From positions 61,521 to 125,520 of the forward strand of contig NZ_BNAW01000024.1 of NCBI RefSeq assembly GCF_014654205.1: 64,000 nt of DNA. The letters run 5' to 3'. The DNA is from Amycolatopsis bullii (GTDB taxonomy: Bacteria; Actinomycetota; Actinomycetes; Mycobacteriales; Pseudonocardiaceae). This document shows, piece after piece, positions 9,174 to 17,502 of this stretch (the first letter of the stretch is position 1; every line of letters starts with the position of its first letter). The notes under the pieces are model-generated. The model had not been told where the DNA came from, ran no database searches, and saw only the letters and a list, made by a program, of their open reading frames with translations. Made by a program: the position numbers and the translations under genes.

Positions 9174-9639
9174 GGTCCTTGCCGAAGCAGCGGCTTTCCG
9201 GCTCGTTCTTGTAGACGCCGAACTTCGGGATCTCGACGTAGCCCGACGAGGTGTAGAGCGCGATCGCTTCCGGCTGCTTGGTCCCGGTTTCCAGGACCGC
9301 GCGCTTGCGGCCGCACAGCGCCGCCGTGCGTTCCAGCTCGAACAGGATCATCCGCGCGAACCCGCGGCCGCGCGCGGAATCGGCGACGTACATGCGCTTG
9401 AACTCGGCGTCGCCGTCCTGGAAGTCCGGCGCGGGGCCGTCGTGGGCGCGCCAGGCCCCGCAGGCGACCGCTTCGTCACCCTGGTAGCCGACGAGGAACA
9501 GGCCCTCCGGCGGATCGAAGTCCGCGGGGCTCATCGGGGTGGCGTCCTCGCTGCCGTAGCGCTCGACGTAGACCTGCTGCACCGCGGCCATGAGCTGGGC
9601 CGCGTCGGGGTGGTCGTAGGGGACTGGAACGATTCTCAC
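9160..9639 (-). CDS. GNAT family N-acetyltransferase
   Basis: A 159-residue GNAT acetyltransferase. The acetyl-CoA motif is FKRMYVADSARGRGFARMIL, followed by KQPEAIALYTSSGYVEI, the usual C-terminal signature. The GTG at 9639 (VRIVPVPYDHPD) is chosen over longer upstream frames because those run back into thiL. It sits 16 bases downstream of thiL on the same strand, so it is probably cotranscribed. Its 3' end overlaps the end of the broken galactosidase by 14 bases. Substrate unknown. Confidence 0.87.
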   Translation of the reverse strand: MRIVPVPYDHPDAAQLMAAVQQVYVERYGSEDATPMSPADFDPPEGLFLVGYQGDEAVACGAWRAHDGPAPDFQDGDAEFKRMYVADSARGRGFARMILFELERTAALCGRKRAVLETGTKQPEAIALYTSSGYVEIPKFGVYKNEPESRCFGKDLTSA

Positions 9640-9655
9640 GCTTCCGAAGCCTAGA

Positions 9656-10612
9656 TCAGCGCCAGTGCGTCCATCCGCCTTCTCGCGAAAACGGTTTCCC
9701 GTCGACGGTGATCCCGGAGCCGGCCATGGTGACCACACCGATCGTGCGCCAGCCGTCCGGGAGCTCGGCGAACGGCGGGAAGGTCGCGGCCAGTGCGTGG
9801 TCCTCGCCGCCGGTGAGCACCCAGTCCAGGGGGTCCGCGCCGAGGGCGGCGCCGACCTCGGTGAGCCGGGCGGGGATGTCGAGGTCGGCGGTGCGGACGT
9901 CGATGCCGACGCCGGAGGCCTCGCCGATGTGGCCCAGGTCGGCGAGCAGGCCGTCGGAGACGTCGATCATCGCCGTGGCCCCGGCCAGCGCGGCCCGCGG
10001 CCCGGCTTCGTAGGGCGGTTCCGGGCAGCGCTGGGCGTTGACGACGCCCACCGGCGACCGGAAGCCGCGGCCGAGCACGGCCAGGCCGGCCGCGGCCCAG
10101 CCGAGCCGCCCGTTCACCGCGAGGACGTCACCGGGCCGGGCGCCCGAGCGCGTCACCGGCTCGCGGTCGCCGAGGTCGCCCAGGGCCGTGACGCTGATCA
10201 CGAGCTGGTCGGCGCGGACCATGTCGCCGCCGGAGACGCCGACGCCGGCGCGTTCGGCTTCGGCCCACATGCCGTCGGTGAGCCCCTTCACCACCTCGCT
10301 CGGGGTGTCGGGCGGGCAGGCCAGTCCGACCAGGACGGTCGTCGGGGTGGCGCCCATGGCCGCGATGTCGGCCAGGTTGACCGCGACGGCCTTGCGCCCG
10401 ACGTGCTCGGGCGAGGACCAGTCGAGCCGGAAGTGGACGCCCTGGACGAGCACGTCGGTGCTGGCGACCACGCGGCCGTCCGGGGCGGCGACGACGGCGG
10501 CGTCGTCGCCCGGGCCGAGCAGCGTGCCCGGGGGCTGGCGCCGTCCTTCGGTGACGGCGCGGATGAGCGCGAACTCCCCGGTCTCGGCGACCGTTCCGTC
10601 GTTCGGTGACAC
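9656..10612 (-). CDS. thiL: Thiamine-monophosphate kinase
   Basis: A 318-residue ThiL that phosphorylates thiamine monophosphate to the pyrophosphate cofactor. The PurM/AIRS-like fold shows the ATP/Mg motif LLGPGDDAAVV, STDVLVQGVHFRLDW, the aspartate-rich NLADIAAMGA segment and C-terminal VLTGGEDHAL. The start is GTG 10612, with GAGGTG upstream. It is divergent from the Lrp-like gene and matches Rv2977c in position. No thiamine riboswitch was seen upstream. Confidence 0.96.
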   Translation of the reverse strand: MSPNDGTVAETGEFALIRAVTEGRRQPPGTLLGPGDDAAVVAAPDGRVVASTDVLVQGVHFRLDWSSPEHVGRKAVAVNLADIAAMGATPTTVLVGLACPPDTPSEVVKGLTDGMWAEAERAGVGVSGGDMVRADQLVISVTALGDLGDREPVTRSGARPGDVLAVNGRLGWAAAGLAVLGRGFRSPVGVVNAQRCPEPPYEAGPRAALAGATAMIDVSDGLLADLGHIGEASGVGIDVRTADLDIPARLTEVGAALGADPLDWVLTGGEDHALAATFPPFAELPDGWRTIGVVTMAGSGITVDGKPFSREGGWTHWR

Positions 10613-10748
10613 CGGTCACCTCTGCTTTCTCTACCGGGACAAAGATCGATCACCGATAGTCGGATGCCCTATGTTTTTCCGTGAGCTGGCGATACGTTGC
10701 TGAAGACGTTCCTACCTTGAGCCTCCGATCCCGACGAAAGGGCGCGCC

Positions 10749-10982
10749 GTGGTCCACGCATACATCCTCATCCAGACCGAGGTCGGCAAGGCGGCCGCGG
10801 TGGCTGCCGAGATCTCCAGCATCCCGGGTGTGACCAGCTCGGAGGATGTCACCGGACCGTACGACGTGATCGTCCGCGCGGCCGCCGACAACGTGGACCA
10901 GCTGGGCCAGCTCGTGGTCGCGAAGGTGCAGAACGTGGAGGGCATCACGCGGACGCTGACCTGCCCGGTGGTCCACCTCTGA
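10749..10982 (+). CDS. Stand-alone Lrp/AsnC ligand-binding (RAM) domain protein
   Basis: A 77-residue protein made only of the Lrp/AsnC C-terminal ligand-binding domain: VHAYILIQTEVGKAAAVAAE starts the ferredoxin-like fold, and SEDVTGPYDVIVRAAA carries the Gly/Tyr-Asp that line the amino-acid pocket in Lrp proteins. There is no helix-turn-helix, so it cannot bind DNA by itself. Such proteins can form oligomers and may sense amino acids or assemble with full-length Lrp partners (inference). The start is GTG 10749, with AAAGGG upstream. It is followed 19 bases later by the DUF3515 gene, likely in the same transcript. Confidence 0.9.
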   Translation: MVHAYILIQTEVGKAAAVAAEISSIPGVTSSEDVTGPYDVIVRAAADNVDQLGQLVVAKVQNVEGITRTLTCPVVHL

Positions 10983-11001
10983 GCAGTGGTGTAGTGGTCC
11001 G

Positions 11002-11538
11002 GTGCCTGACTCCGACACCGGTGCGCCGCCCCGCGTGGTCCTCGTCACCGCGGCCGCGCTCGCCGTGGCGCTGGCGGTCGCCGTCGCCGTCTTCGCGTTG
11101 ACCCGGCCGTCCCCCGCGGACTCCGCGGGCCCGCTGCCGCTGGTCCCGGTGCCGGCGCCTGCCGCGGGGTCGCCGGGCTGCACGACGCTGCTGGGCGCGG
11201 TGCCGACCGAGCTGACCTCGAACGGGACTTCTTTGAAGGTGCGTTCCCTGGCCGCGCCGGCGCCCCCCGCGACGGTGGCCTGGGGTGCCGGTGATCCCGT
11301 GGTGTTGCGCTGCGGCCTCGACCGGCCCCCGGAGCTGACGCCGACGGCGCAGCTGCGGCTGGTGAACAAGGTGCAGTGGCTGCGGGTGCCGGGCGAGGGC
11401 GCGTCGACGTGGTACGTGGTGGACCGCGAGGTCTACGCGGCGCTGACGGTGCCGGACAGCGCCGGGACCGGGCCGCTGCAGGCCGTTTCGGACACGGTGG
11501 CCGCGAAGCTGGCTCCGCGGCCGCTGCGGTTCTCTTAA
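11002..11538 (+). CDS. DUF3515 family membrane-anchored protein
   Basis: A 178-residue protein with one N-terminal membrane segment (residues about 11-34, VVLVTAAALAVALAVAVAVF), a Pro-rich linker, then an exported domain with a conserved Cys pair (GCTTLL and VLRCGL) that may form a disulfide. This is the conserved actinobacterial DUF3515 family (position equivalent to Rv2980), of unknown function. The start is ATG or GTG near 11002 in GTGGTCCGGTGCCTGAC, where GTG 11002 gives MPDSD. It is convergent with and overlaps ddlA by four bases. Confidence 0.85.
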   Translation: MPDSDTGAPPRVVLVTAAALAVALAVAVAVFALTRPSPADSAGPLPLVPVPAPAAGSPGCTTLLGAVPTELTSNGTSLKVRSLAAPAPPATVAWGAGDPVVLRCGLDRPPELTPTAQLRLVNKVQWLRVPGEGASTWYVVDREVYAALTVPDSAGTGPLQAVSDTVAAKLAPRPLRFS

Positions 11539-12629
11539 CGCAGTCCCGTTCCGCGGGCGATCGCCGTCTCGACGAGGGTGGTCAGCAGCGTGGCGTAGTC
11601 CATGCCGGTGACCTCCCACATCTTCGGGTAGGCGGACTTCGTCGTGAAGCCCGGCATGGTGTTGACCTCGTTGATGATCAGCTCGTGGTCTTCGGTGACG
11701 AAGAAGTCGACGCGGGCCAGCCCCTGGCAGTCCAGCGCCCGGAACGCTTCGACGGCCATCGCGCGGAGCTTCTCGGTGAGGGCGTCGTCGAGCTTGGCCG
11801 GGATGTCGAGTTCGGCGTCGTCGCCGAGGTACTTGGTTTCGAAGTCGTACCAGGCGTTTTCGTCTTCGGAGAGCACGCGGATCTCGGCGGGCAGCGAGGC
11901 TTCGACGCGACCGTCGGGGAACTCGAGGACTCCGCATTCGACCTCCCGCCCGACGACGGCGGCCTCGACGAGGACCTTGGGATCGGTGGCGCGCGCGAGT
12001 TCGATGGCGGCGTCCAGCTCGTCCCAGCTGGCGACGCGCGAGATGCCGACGGAGCTGCCCGCCCGCGACGGCTTGACGAAGACGGGGAGGCCGAGGGTGT
12101 CCTTGGCCTGATCGTCCAAAGTGGACTGCCCCCGCTTGAGCGCGGAGTAGGTGCCGACCGGAAGCCCTTCGGCGGCCAGGAGTTTCTTGGCGGTTTCCTT
12201 GTCCATGGCGGCGGCGCTGGCGAGCACGCCGGGCCCGACGTAGGGGATGCCGGCGAGTTCGAGGAGGCCCTGGATGGTGCCGTCTTCGCCGAAGGCCCCG
12301 TGCAGGACGGGGAAGACGACGTCGACCCGCGACAGCATCTCGCTTTCCCGCCCCGGTTCCACGGCGACGAGGCCTTGGCTGGACGGGTCCCCGGCGAGGA
12401 CGAGCCCCTTGCCGTCGTCGACGGAGGGCAGTTCCCGGCCGCGGATGGCGAGCTGGGCGGAGTCGCCGGTGCCGAGCACCCACCGGCCTTCCCGGGTGAT
12501 CCCGACCGGGACGGCCTCGAAGCGTTCGGGGTCGAGGTGGCCGAGGACGCTGCCGGCGGAAAGGCACGAGATGGTGTGCTCGCTGCTGCGCCCACCGAAC
12601 ACGACGGCCACCCGGATCTTCTCGCTCAT
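11535..12629 (-). CDS. ddlA: D-alanine--D-alanine ligase
   Basis: A 364-residue ATP-grasp ligase that makes D-Ala-D-Ala for peptidoglycan. Key features are VAVVFGGRSSEHTIS (N-terminal substrate loop with the catalytic Glu), VFPVLHGAFGEDGTIQGLLE, the ATP-binding KPSRAGSSVGIS loop, and the Mg-binding INEVNTMPGFT. The downstream specificity loop reads YDFETKYLG with Tyr, the form expected for D-Ala-D-Ala rather than D-Ala-D-lactate ligases. The ATG at 12629 is chosen; an upstream continuation of the frame is only translated tandem repeats. In Mycobacterium gpsA is directly next to it, whereas here accessory genes lie between. Confidence 0.96.
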   Translation of the reverse strand: MSEKIRVAVVFGGRSSEHTISCLSAGSVLGHLDPERFEAVPVGITREGRWVLGTGDSAQLAIRGRELPSVDDGKGLVLAGDPSSQGLVAVEPGRESEMLSRVDVVFPVLHGAFGEDGTIQGLLELAGIPYVGPGVLASAAAMDKETAKKLLAAEGLPVGTYSALKRGQSTLDDQAKDTLGLPVFVKPSRAGSSVGISRVASWDELDAAIELARATDPKVLVEAAVVGREVECGVLEFPDGRVEASLPAEIRVLSEDENAWYDFETKYLGDDAELDIPAKLDDALTEKLRAMAVEAFRALDCQGLARVDFFVTEDHELIINEVNTMPGFTTKSAYPKMWEVTGMDYATLLTTLVETAIARGTGLR

Positions 12630-12755
12630 GGTGAGCCACCGTACCCGGTGACCTCGCGGAACAGCCCAGCCCGGTACGACGGACGGACGGCGGCGAGCGG
12701 TGAACGCAACCGGTGACGGGCTTGGCACGTCTTGTGCATCGAGGGATTGGTGGCT

Positions 12756-12895
12756 GGGTTCGCCAGGCTGGGTTCGCCAGGCTGGGTTCGCCAGGCTGGG
12801 TTCGCCAGGCTGGGTTCGCCAGGCTGGGTTCGCCAGGCCGGGTTCGCCAGGCCGGGTTCGCCAAGCCGAGTTCGCCAAGCCGAGTTCGCCAGGCC
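12756..12895. repeat. Ten-copy 14-bp tandem repeat
   Basis: The unit GGGTTCGCCAGGCT is repeated head to tail ten times with period 14 (starts at 12756, 12770, 12784 and so on to 12882). The first six copies are almost identical, and later ones drift to GGGTTCGCCAGGCC and GAGTTCGCCAAGCC. It lies in the long gap between the divergently placed ddlA start and the MocR gene end. Any frame through it gives a 14-residue peptide repeat, so it inflates open frames but shows no sign of coding. Confidence 0.95.
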
Positions 12896-13034
12896 AGGCC
12901 GGGCGGGCCGGGCCGAGTGCGGCCGGAACTGTCGCCGGTGTCACCGCGACTTCCCCGCAAATCCCGCCCTCCCAGGTGGACCCTCCTCCGCAGATTCCGC
13001 CCTCCCCGGGCAACACCCACCAAGCAGATCCCGC

Positions 13035-13147
13035 CCTCCCAGGGGGAACCCCCACCGAATTGAGCGTATCGGCAACCACCGACGCCCAAGCCCGAAAAGG
13101 CCCCCGCCGAACCACGTTTGTCCACAGCACCACCGAACTGTGGACAA
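13035..13147 (-). repeat. Dispersed intergenic module, copy 1 (with DnaA-box-like inverted pair)
   Basis: Read on the minus strand: a perfect inverted pair TTGTCCACA (13118-13126) and TGTGGACAA (13139-13147), then a GTCGG-rich stretch, CCGATACGCT, and the palindrome GGGGGTTCCCCC at the far end. The same order recurs at 24402, 28587, 36537 and 36952. The 9-mers equal the actinobacterial DnaA-box consensus, but two boxes between unrelated genes do not make an origin. The CGATACGCT part looks like a promoter -10 region, yet nothing intact follows it. Confidence 0.7.
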
Positions 13148-13153
13148 CGAGAC

Positions 13154-14518
13154 TCACCGCAGCAAAGCCACCAACGTCGGCAAAGCCGCCACCAAGGCCT
13201 CCCGCGAACACCCCGCGTACCCGATCGCCACCCCGTGCGCAGACGGCGGACCGGCGAAATGCCGCGCCAGCCCGTCCAGCCGGATTCCCCGCCGCTCAGC
13301 GGAAGCGATCACCGACGCCTCCACCTCGGCCGACGAAAACGGCACCACCAGGTGCGCCCCGGCGTCGTCCCCCCGCACCGGAATCCCCGCCGCCGACAAC
13401 GCCCCCGCCAGCAAGGTCCGCCGCTCCGCCATCTCCCGCCGCAGTTTTCGCAGGTGACGGCCCAGATCCCCGTTCCGCGCGAACTCGTGCAACACCCGCT
13501 GCCCCGCCGGCGACGGGCGCGTCCCCGTCGAATCCCGGTACGCCAGCACCGCCGACGTGATCGCCTCCGGCGCCACCATCCACCCCGCCCCCAACGTCGG
13601 CGTGAGGATCTTCGACGTCGTCCCCAGGTGCGCCACGACGTCCGGTGCCAGCGAAGCCAGCATCGGCAACGGCGCGACGTCGAACCGCAGCTCGCCGTCG
13701 TAGTCGTCCTCGATGACCAGCATGCCCGACGAACGCGCCCGCTCCACCAGCGAGACCCGCCGGGCCGCGCTCAGCCTGCTGCCCATCGGGTACTGGTGCG
13801 CCGGCGAGCAGTACACCGCCCGCGCGCCCGCCGGAATCGCGGAAGGCCGCAGACCTTCGTCGTCCACCGGCACACCCACGACCCGCATCCCCGCGCGGAG
13901 GAACGCCTGCACCGCCCGCTGGTATCCCGGCTCCTCGACCGCGACGACGTCCCCGCGTTCCAGCACCGCCGCCGCCAGCTCGACGACCGCCGCCGTCGTG
14001 CCGCCGGTCGCCAGGACCGATCCCGCCGCGAGACCGCGGTGGCGCAGCAGGTGCTCCGACACCGCCGCGCGGTACTCCGGCAGGCCCGCCCGGTGGGCCC
14101 GGACCAGCGGCTCCGGGTCCGCCGCCGCCCGCCACGCGCGGCGCCAGGCCGCGCGGTCCAGCCCCGCCGCCCACGGCGTGCCCGGGCCGAGGTCCAGCAG
14201 CGAAGGCGAAACGACCTCAGGAGCCGGGACGGCGGGCACGGGGACCGAGGAAGCCGAGGAAGAAGGCGGCGTCGTCACGTAGGTGCCCGAGCCGTGCCGC
14301 CCGGCGATCCAGCCCTCCGCGTGCAGCTGCTCGTACGCCGCCGACGTCACCGTGCGGCTGACGCCGAGGCGTCCGGCCAGTGCCCGCGTCGACGGCAGCC
14401 GGTCGCCGCCGCGCAGGTGGCCGCTCGCCGCCGCTTCGCGCAGCGCGTCCGCCAGCTGCACCGCCAGCGGGGTCACCGCCGCACGATCCAGGCTGACCGG
14501 GAGCGCGGTGTCGGACAC
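13154..14518 (-). CDS. pdxR: MocR/PdxR family regulator (GntR HTH fused to aminotransferase domain)
   Basis: About 454 residues. Residues about 10-75 are a GntR winged helix-turn-helix (GDRLPSTRALAGRLGVSRTV). The rest is a fold-type I aminotransferase-like domain, with the PLP-binding Lys in GTTSKILTPTLGAGWM and the Asp/Tyr pocket residues in VIEDDYDGELRF. PdxR-type members sense PLP and activate pyridoxal-phosphate synthesis. The start is GTG 14518, because AGGAGGTTCC stands immediately upstream; a GTG ten codons earlier is possible. It is divergent from a flavin-binding oxidase-like gene, its likely target. The symbol is assigned by family only. Confidence 0.85.
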   Translation of the reverse strand: MSDTALPVSLDRAAVTPLAVQLADALREAAASGHLRGGDRLPSTRALAGRLGVSRTVTSAAYEQLHAEGWIAGRHGSGTYVTTPPSSSASSVPVPAVPAPEVVSPSLLDLGPGTPWAAGLDRAAWRRAWRAAADPEPLVRAHRAGLPEYRAAVSEHLLRHRGLAAGSVLATGGTTAAVVELAAAVLERGDVVAVEEPGYQRAVQAFLRAGMRVVGVPVDDEGLRPSAIPAGARAVYCSPAHQYPMGSRLSAARRVSLVERARSSGMLVIEDDYDGELRFDVAPLPMLASLAPDVVAHLGTTSKILTPTLGAGWMVAPEAITSAVLAYRDSTGTRPSPAGQRVLHEFARNGDLGRHLRKLRREMAERRTLLAGALSAAGIPVRGDDAGAHLVVPFSSAEVEASVIASAERRGIRLDGLARHFAGPPSAHGVAIGYAGCSREALVAALPTLVALLR

Positions 14519-14534
14519 GGAACCTCCTCCGCCG

Positions 14535-14567
14535 GAAGTGGACTTCACAAGTGTACGAGAAGTGGAC
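14535..14567. promoter_or_regulatory. Candidate MocR operator: direct repeats GAAGTGGAC
   Basis: Two identical GAAGTGGAC boxes at 14535-14543 and 14559-14567, 24 bp apart, lie in the 86-bp gap between the divergent regulator and oxidase genes, with ACTTCACAAGT between them. Direct repeats are typical of MocR operators. Confidence 0.55.
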
Positions 14568-14604
14568 GTTTTCCCATGCCACTATTCCGGGAGACGCTGG
14601 TCGC

Positions 14605-15261
14605 ATGTTGTCGACGACGCCCCGCACCACGCTCGGCCGCAAGAAGCACCGCGCCGTGACCGACCGCTCCGCGCTGCACGCCGTCCTGGACGAAGGCCTG
14701 ATCTGCCACCTCGGGATCGTCCGCGACGGCGTGCCGCTGGTCCTGCCCACCGGCTACGGCCGCGACGGCGACACGCTCTACCTGCACGGCTCCACCGGCG
14801 CCACCAGCCTCCGCACCGCGGCGCACGGCCTCGACGTCTGCGTGACCGTCACCCTCCTCGACGGCATCGTCTACTCGCGCTCGGTCAACAACCACTCGAT
14901 GAACTACCGCAGCGCCGTCATCCTCGGCCAGGCGAAGCCGGTCCTCGACGCCGAAGCGAAGATGCACGGCCTGAAGGTGCTCACCGACCACCTCGCGCCC
15001 GGCTCCTGGGAACACGCGCGCGAGGTCAACGCCAAGGAGTTCGCCGCGGTGTCCGTGCTCGCGCTGGACCTCGCCGAGGCGTCGGTGAAGATGCGCGCCG
15101 AAGGCCCGGACGACGAGCCCGAAGACGTCGAGGCCGACACCGCCTGGGCGGGCGTCCTCCCGGTCCGGACCGTCTACGGCGAACCCGAGCCCTCGACCGA
15201 CCTCTCCCCCGGCTGGACGACACCGCCGCACGTCACCGAGCGAGCGGCAACCGCACGGTGA
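14605..15261 (+). CDS. Pyridoxamine 5'-phosphate oxidase family flavin-binding protein
   Basis: A 218-residue split-barrel protein of the Pyridox_ox_2 type. The N-terminal segment GRKKHRAVTDRSALHAVLDE and the following GIVRDGVPLVLPTGYGRDGD are typical of these FMN (or F420/heme) binding folds, and LYLHGSTGATSL is the usual strand motif. Activity is unknown; many homologues are general flavoproteins. The ATG at 14605 is chosen, with GGGAG about 12 bases upstream. It is divergent from the MocR regulator and probably controlled by it. Its 3' end overlaps the convergent histidine kinase gene by 29 bases. Confidence 0.82.
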   Translation: MLSTTPRTTLGRKKHRAVTDRSALHAVLDEGLICHLGIVRDGVPLVLPTGYGRDGDTLYLHGSTGATSLRTAAHGLDVCVTVTLLDGIVYSRSVNNHSMNYRSAVILGQAKPVLDAEAKMHGLKVLTDHLAPGSWEHAREVNAKEFAAVSVLALDLAEASVKMRAEGPDDEPEDVEADTAWAGVLPVRTVYGEPEPSTDLSPGWTTPPHVTERAATAR

Positions 15262-16654
15262 ACGTCGTCCGGCCCGGCGCCGAAGCCACCGAGACCGTGC
15301 CACCGTGCGCGGTGACCAGGGACTGGACCACCGACAGCCCGAGTCCGGTGCCGCCGTTGCCGCGGGTGCGGGAGTCGTCGACGCGAAAGAACCGGTCGAA
15401 GATCCGCTCCTGGTCCGCCACCGCGATGCCGGGCCCGGTGTCGGTCACCTGCACCACGGCGTGACCGTCCGAAGCCGTCACCGAGACGTGCACCGACGTC
15501 CCGGGCGGGGTGTGCACGGCCGCGTTGGCCAGCAGGTTGTCCAGCACCTGCCGCAGCCGCACCGGATCGGCGTCCACGAACGCCGTCGAGAACGACGTGG
15601 TCAGCGGGTGGTCGGGCCGTCCGGCGGCGAACGCGTCCGCCGCGTCCCCGGCCAGCTCGGCCAGGTCGACGCGCTCGGGCCGCAACGGCGTCTCGGCGGC
15701 CCGCGCGTCGAGCCGGGCCAGCAGCAGGAGGTCGTCGACGAGCACGGTCATCCGCGCGGTCTCCTCGCGGATCTTCGCCAGGTGCGCCTCGCGCTCGGCT
15801 GGCTCGTTCGCGGCGGCGTAGCGGAAGAGGTCGGCGTACCCGCGGATCGACGTCAGCGGTGTGCGCAGCTCGTGCGAGGCGTCCGCGACGAACCGGCGCA
15901 GCCGCTCGTTGGCCTCGGTCTTCGCCGCCAGGGACGTGTCGATGTGGGCCAGCATCACGTTGAACGCCGTCCGCAGCTCTTCGACTTCGGCGCCGCCGCC
16001 GGTGCCCGCCGCGCGCACCGGCAGGTCCGGGTTGGCGGTGAGGTCGTGGGAAGCGATGTCGTGCGCGGTGCCGGCCATGTCGGCCAGCGGGCGCAGGCCG
16101 CGGCGCAGCACCAGCCGTCCCACGACCACCAGCACGCCCAGCGCGAGCGCGAAGGCGGCGACCTCGACCCAGACCAGCTGCCGGACCGTGCCGTCGAGGT
16201 CCTTCTGCGGCGCGGCGGACAGCAGCACCGAGTCCGTGTCGACCGGGCACGCCCGCACCCGGTACGGGCCGTCGTCGCGCAGGTAGATGGTCCGGGTGAC
16301 GTCGCCGCCCACCGCTTCGGCGGCGATCTTCGCCAGCTGCTTGGCGTCGCCCGGCAGCTGGCCGCCCGGCTCGGGGACGGCGACCCCGTCGGTGACCTTG
16401 TACAGCGCCGAGTACCAGGAGTACACCGACTGCGGCGAGCCGTGCGTCTCGCGCAGCAGCGGCAGCTGCGTGTTCTGGCTCTTGGACAGCTGCTCGTCGA
16501 GCCGCCGGTCGAGGTAGCCGTGCATGATCCCGACGGTCGTGACGCCGACGGCCGCGAACACCACCAGGGCGAGCGCGCCGAGGCCGAGGGTGATCCGGGT
16601 GCCCAGCCGGGTGCGCTGCCATGCCCCGTACCACCGGGTGAAGAACCCCTTCAC
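15233..16654 (-). CDS. Two-component sensor histidine kinase
   Basis: A 473-residue membrane kinase. There are two transmembrane segments (about residues 20-45 and 160-185) bounding an extracytoplasmic sensor of about 115 residues, then a HAMP region, the H-box SHELRTPLTSIRGYADLF with the phospho-accepting His, N-box DNLLANAAVHTPPG, G1 VTDTGPGI and G2 GTGLGLSVVQ. The architecture resembles MprB/BaeS-type actinobacterial kinases. It overlaps the response-regulator gene by ATGA (16651-16654), so translation is coupled. The signal is unknown; the neighbouring flavin electron-transfer operon is a plausible target. Confidence 0.95.
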   Translation of the reverse strand: MKGFFTRWYGAWQRTRLGTRITLGLGALALVVFAAVGVTTVGIMHGYLDRRLDEQLSKSQNTQLPLLRETHGSPQSVYSWYSALYKVTDGVAVPEPGGQLPGDAKQLAKIAAEAVGGDVTRTIYLRDDGPYRVRACPVDTDSVLLSAAPQKDLDGTVRQLVWVEVAAFALALGVLVVVGRLVLRRGLRPLADMAGTAHDIASHDLTANPDLPVRAAGTGGGAEVEELRTAFNVMLAHIDTSLAAKTEANERLRRFVADASHELRTPLTSIRGYADLFRYAAANEPAEREAHLAKIREETARMTVLVDDLLLLARLDARAAETPLRPERVDLAELAGDAADAFAAGRPDHPLTTSFSTAFVDADPVRLRQVLDNLLANAAVHTPPGTSVHVSVTASDGHAVVQVTDTGPGIAVADQERIFDRFFRVDDSRTRGNGGTGLGLSVVQSLVTAHGGTVSVASAPGRTTFTVRLPLAR

Positions 16655-17364
16655 CGGTGCGCCTGCCGCACGACGTACCCGACGCCGCGGACGGTGTGGA
16701 TCAGCGGCTCGCCGCCGCCCGCGTCGACCTTGCGCCGCAGGTGCGAAATGACCAGTTCGACCACATTGGACCGGCCGCCGAAGTCGTACTCCCAGACGTG
16801 GTCGAGGATCTGCGCCTTGGTCAGCACGGCGGGCGAGCGGCGCATGAGGTAGCGCAGCAGCTCGTACTCGGTCGGCGTCAGCTCGGCCAGGCGGTCGCCA
16901 CGGCGGACCTCGCGGGTGTCCTCGTCCAGGGTCAGGTCGCCGACCCGCAGCACCGCGCCGCGCGCCTCGGGCTGGTGCGCGACACCGGCGCTGCGCCGCA
17001 GCACCGCCCGCAGCCTCGCCATCAGCTCCTCGACCGAAAACGGTTTCACGAGGTAGTCGTCACCCCCGCGGGTGAGCCCGGCGATCCGGTCGGCCGTCGC
17101 GTCCTTGGCCGTGAGGAACACCACGGGCACCGCGTTGCCGCCCGCCCGCAGGCGGTCGAGCACGGTGAAGCCGTCGAGGTCGGGCAGCATCAGGTCGAGC
17201 ACGACGATGTCCGGCCCGAACTCCGCGGCCCGGCTGAGCGCGGCCTGCCCGGTGCCGGCCGTGACCGCCTGCCAGCCCTCGTACCGGGCGACGGTGGCGA
17301 CGAGGTCGGCGATGTGCGGCTCGTCGTCGACGACGAGCAGGCGCACCTGGTCGGGAGTCTGCAC
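16651..17364 (-). CDS. Two-component response regulator, OmpR/PhoB family
   Basis: About 237 residues: a receiver domain with the acidic pair in LLVVDDEPHIADL, the phospho-accepting Asp in IVVLDLMLPDLDGF, Thr/Lys switch residues in FLTAKDA and LVKPFSVEEL, then a winged-helix DNA-binding domain (LTPTEYELLRYLMRR, SHLRRKVD, IHTVRGVGYVV). The start is GTG 17364, with GGAGA about ten bases upstream; a much longer open frame further upstream is a shadow of the divergent operon. It is first in the RR-HK operon and divergent from the ferric-reductase-like gene across about 138 bases that hold both promoters. Confidence 0.95.
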   Translation of the reverse strand: MQTPDQVRLLVVDDEPHIADLVATVARYEGWQAVTAGTGQAALSRAAEFGPDIVVLDLMLPDLDGFTVLDRLRAGGNAVPVVFLTAKDATADRIAGLTRGGDDYLVKPFSVEELMARLRAVLRRSAGVAHQPEARGAVLRVGDLTLDEDTREVRRGDRLAELTPTEYELLRYLMRRSPAVLTKAQILDHVWEYDFGGRSNVVELVISHLRRKVDAGGGEPLIHTVRGVGYVVRQAHR

Positions 17365-17502
17365 CCCCGCATCTTCTCCCGCCGCGGGCGCGCCGGGCGA
17401 GCCGAGGCGGCGGCCGACAGGAATCCGACAGCCGGCACCCAGATTCGCCACAGGACGGGCGGCGAGGCTGGCCTTCGTGAACCGAACCGAAGGGGGATCC
17501 GT

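Noticed and set aside
10613..10748. Thiamine riboswitch upstream of thiL
   Set aside because: No THI-box-like conserved cores seen on the minus strand, and thiL is not usually riboswitch-controlled in this group.
12756..12895. Possible CRISPR-like array
   Set aside because: Units abut with no unique spacers and no cas genes are present; the same holds for the arrays at 24313, 32151 and 36672.
13035..13147. Replication origin from DnaA-box-like sequences
   Set aside because: Only two boxes, no dnaA/dnaN/gyrB nearby, and the same module recurs in unrelated intergenic sites.
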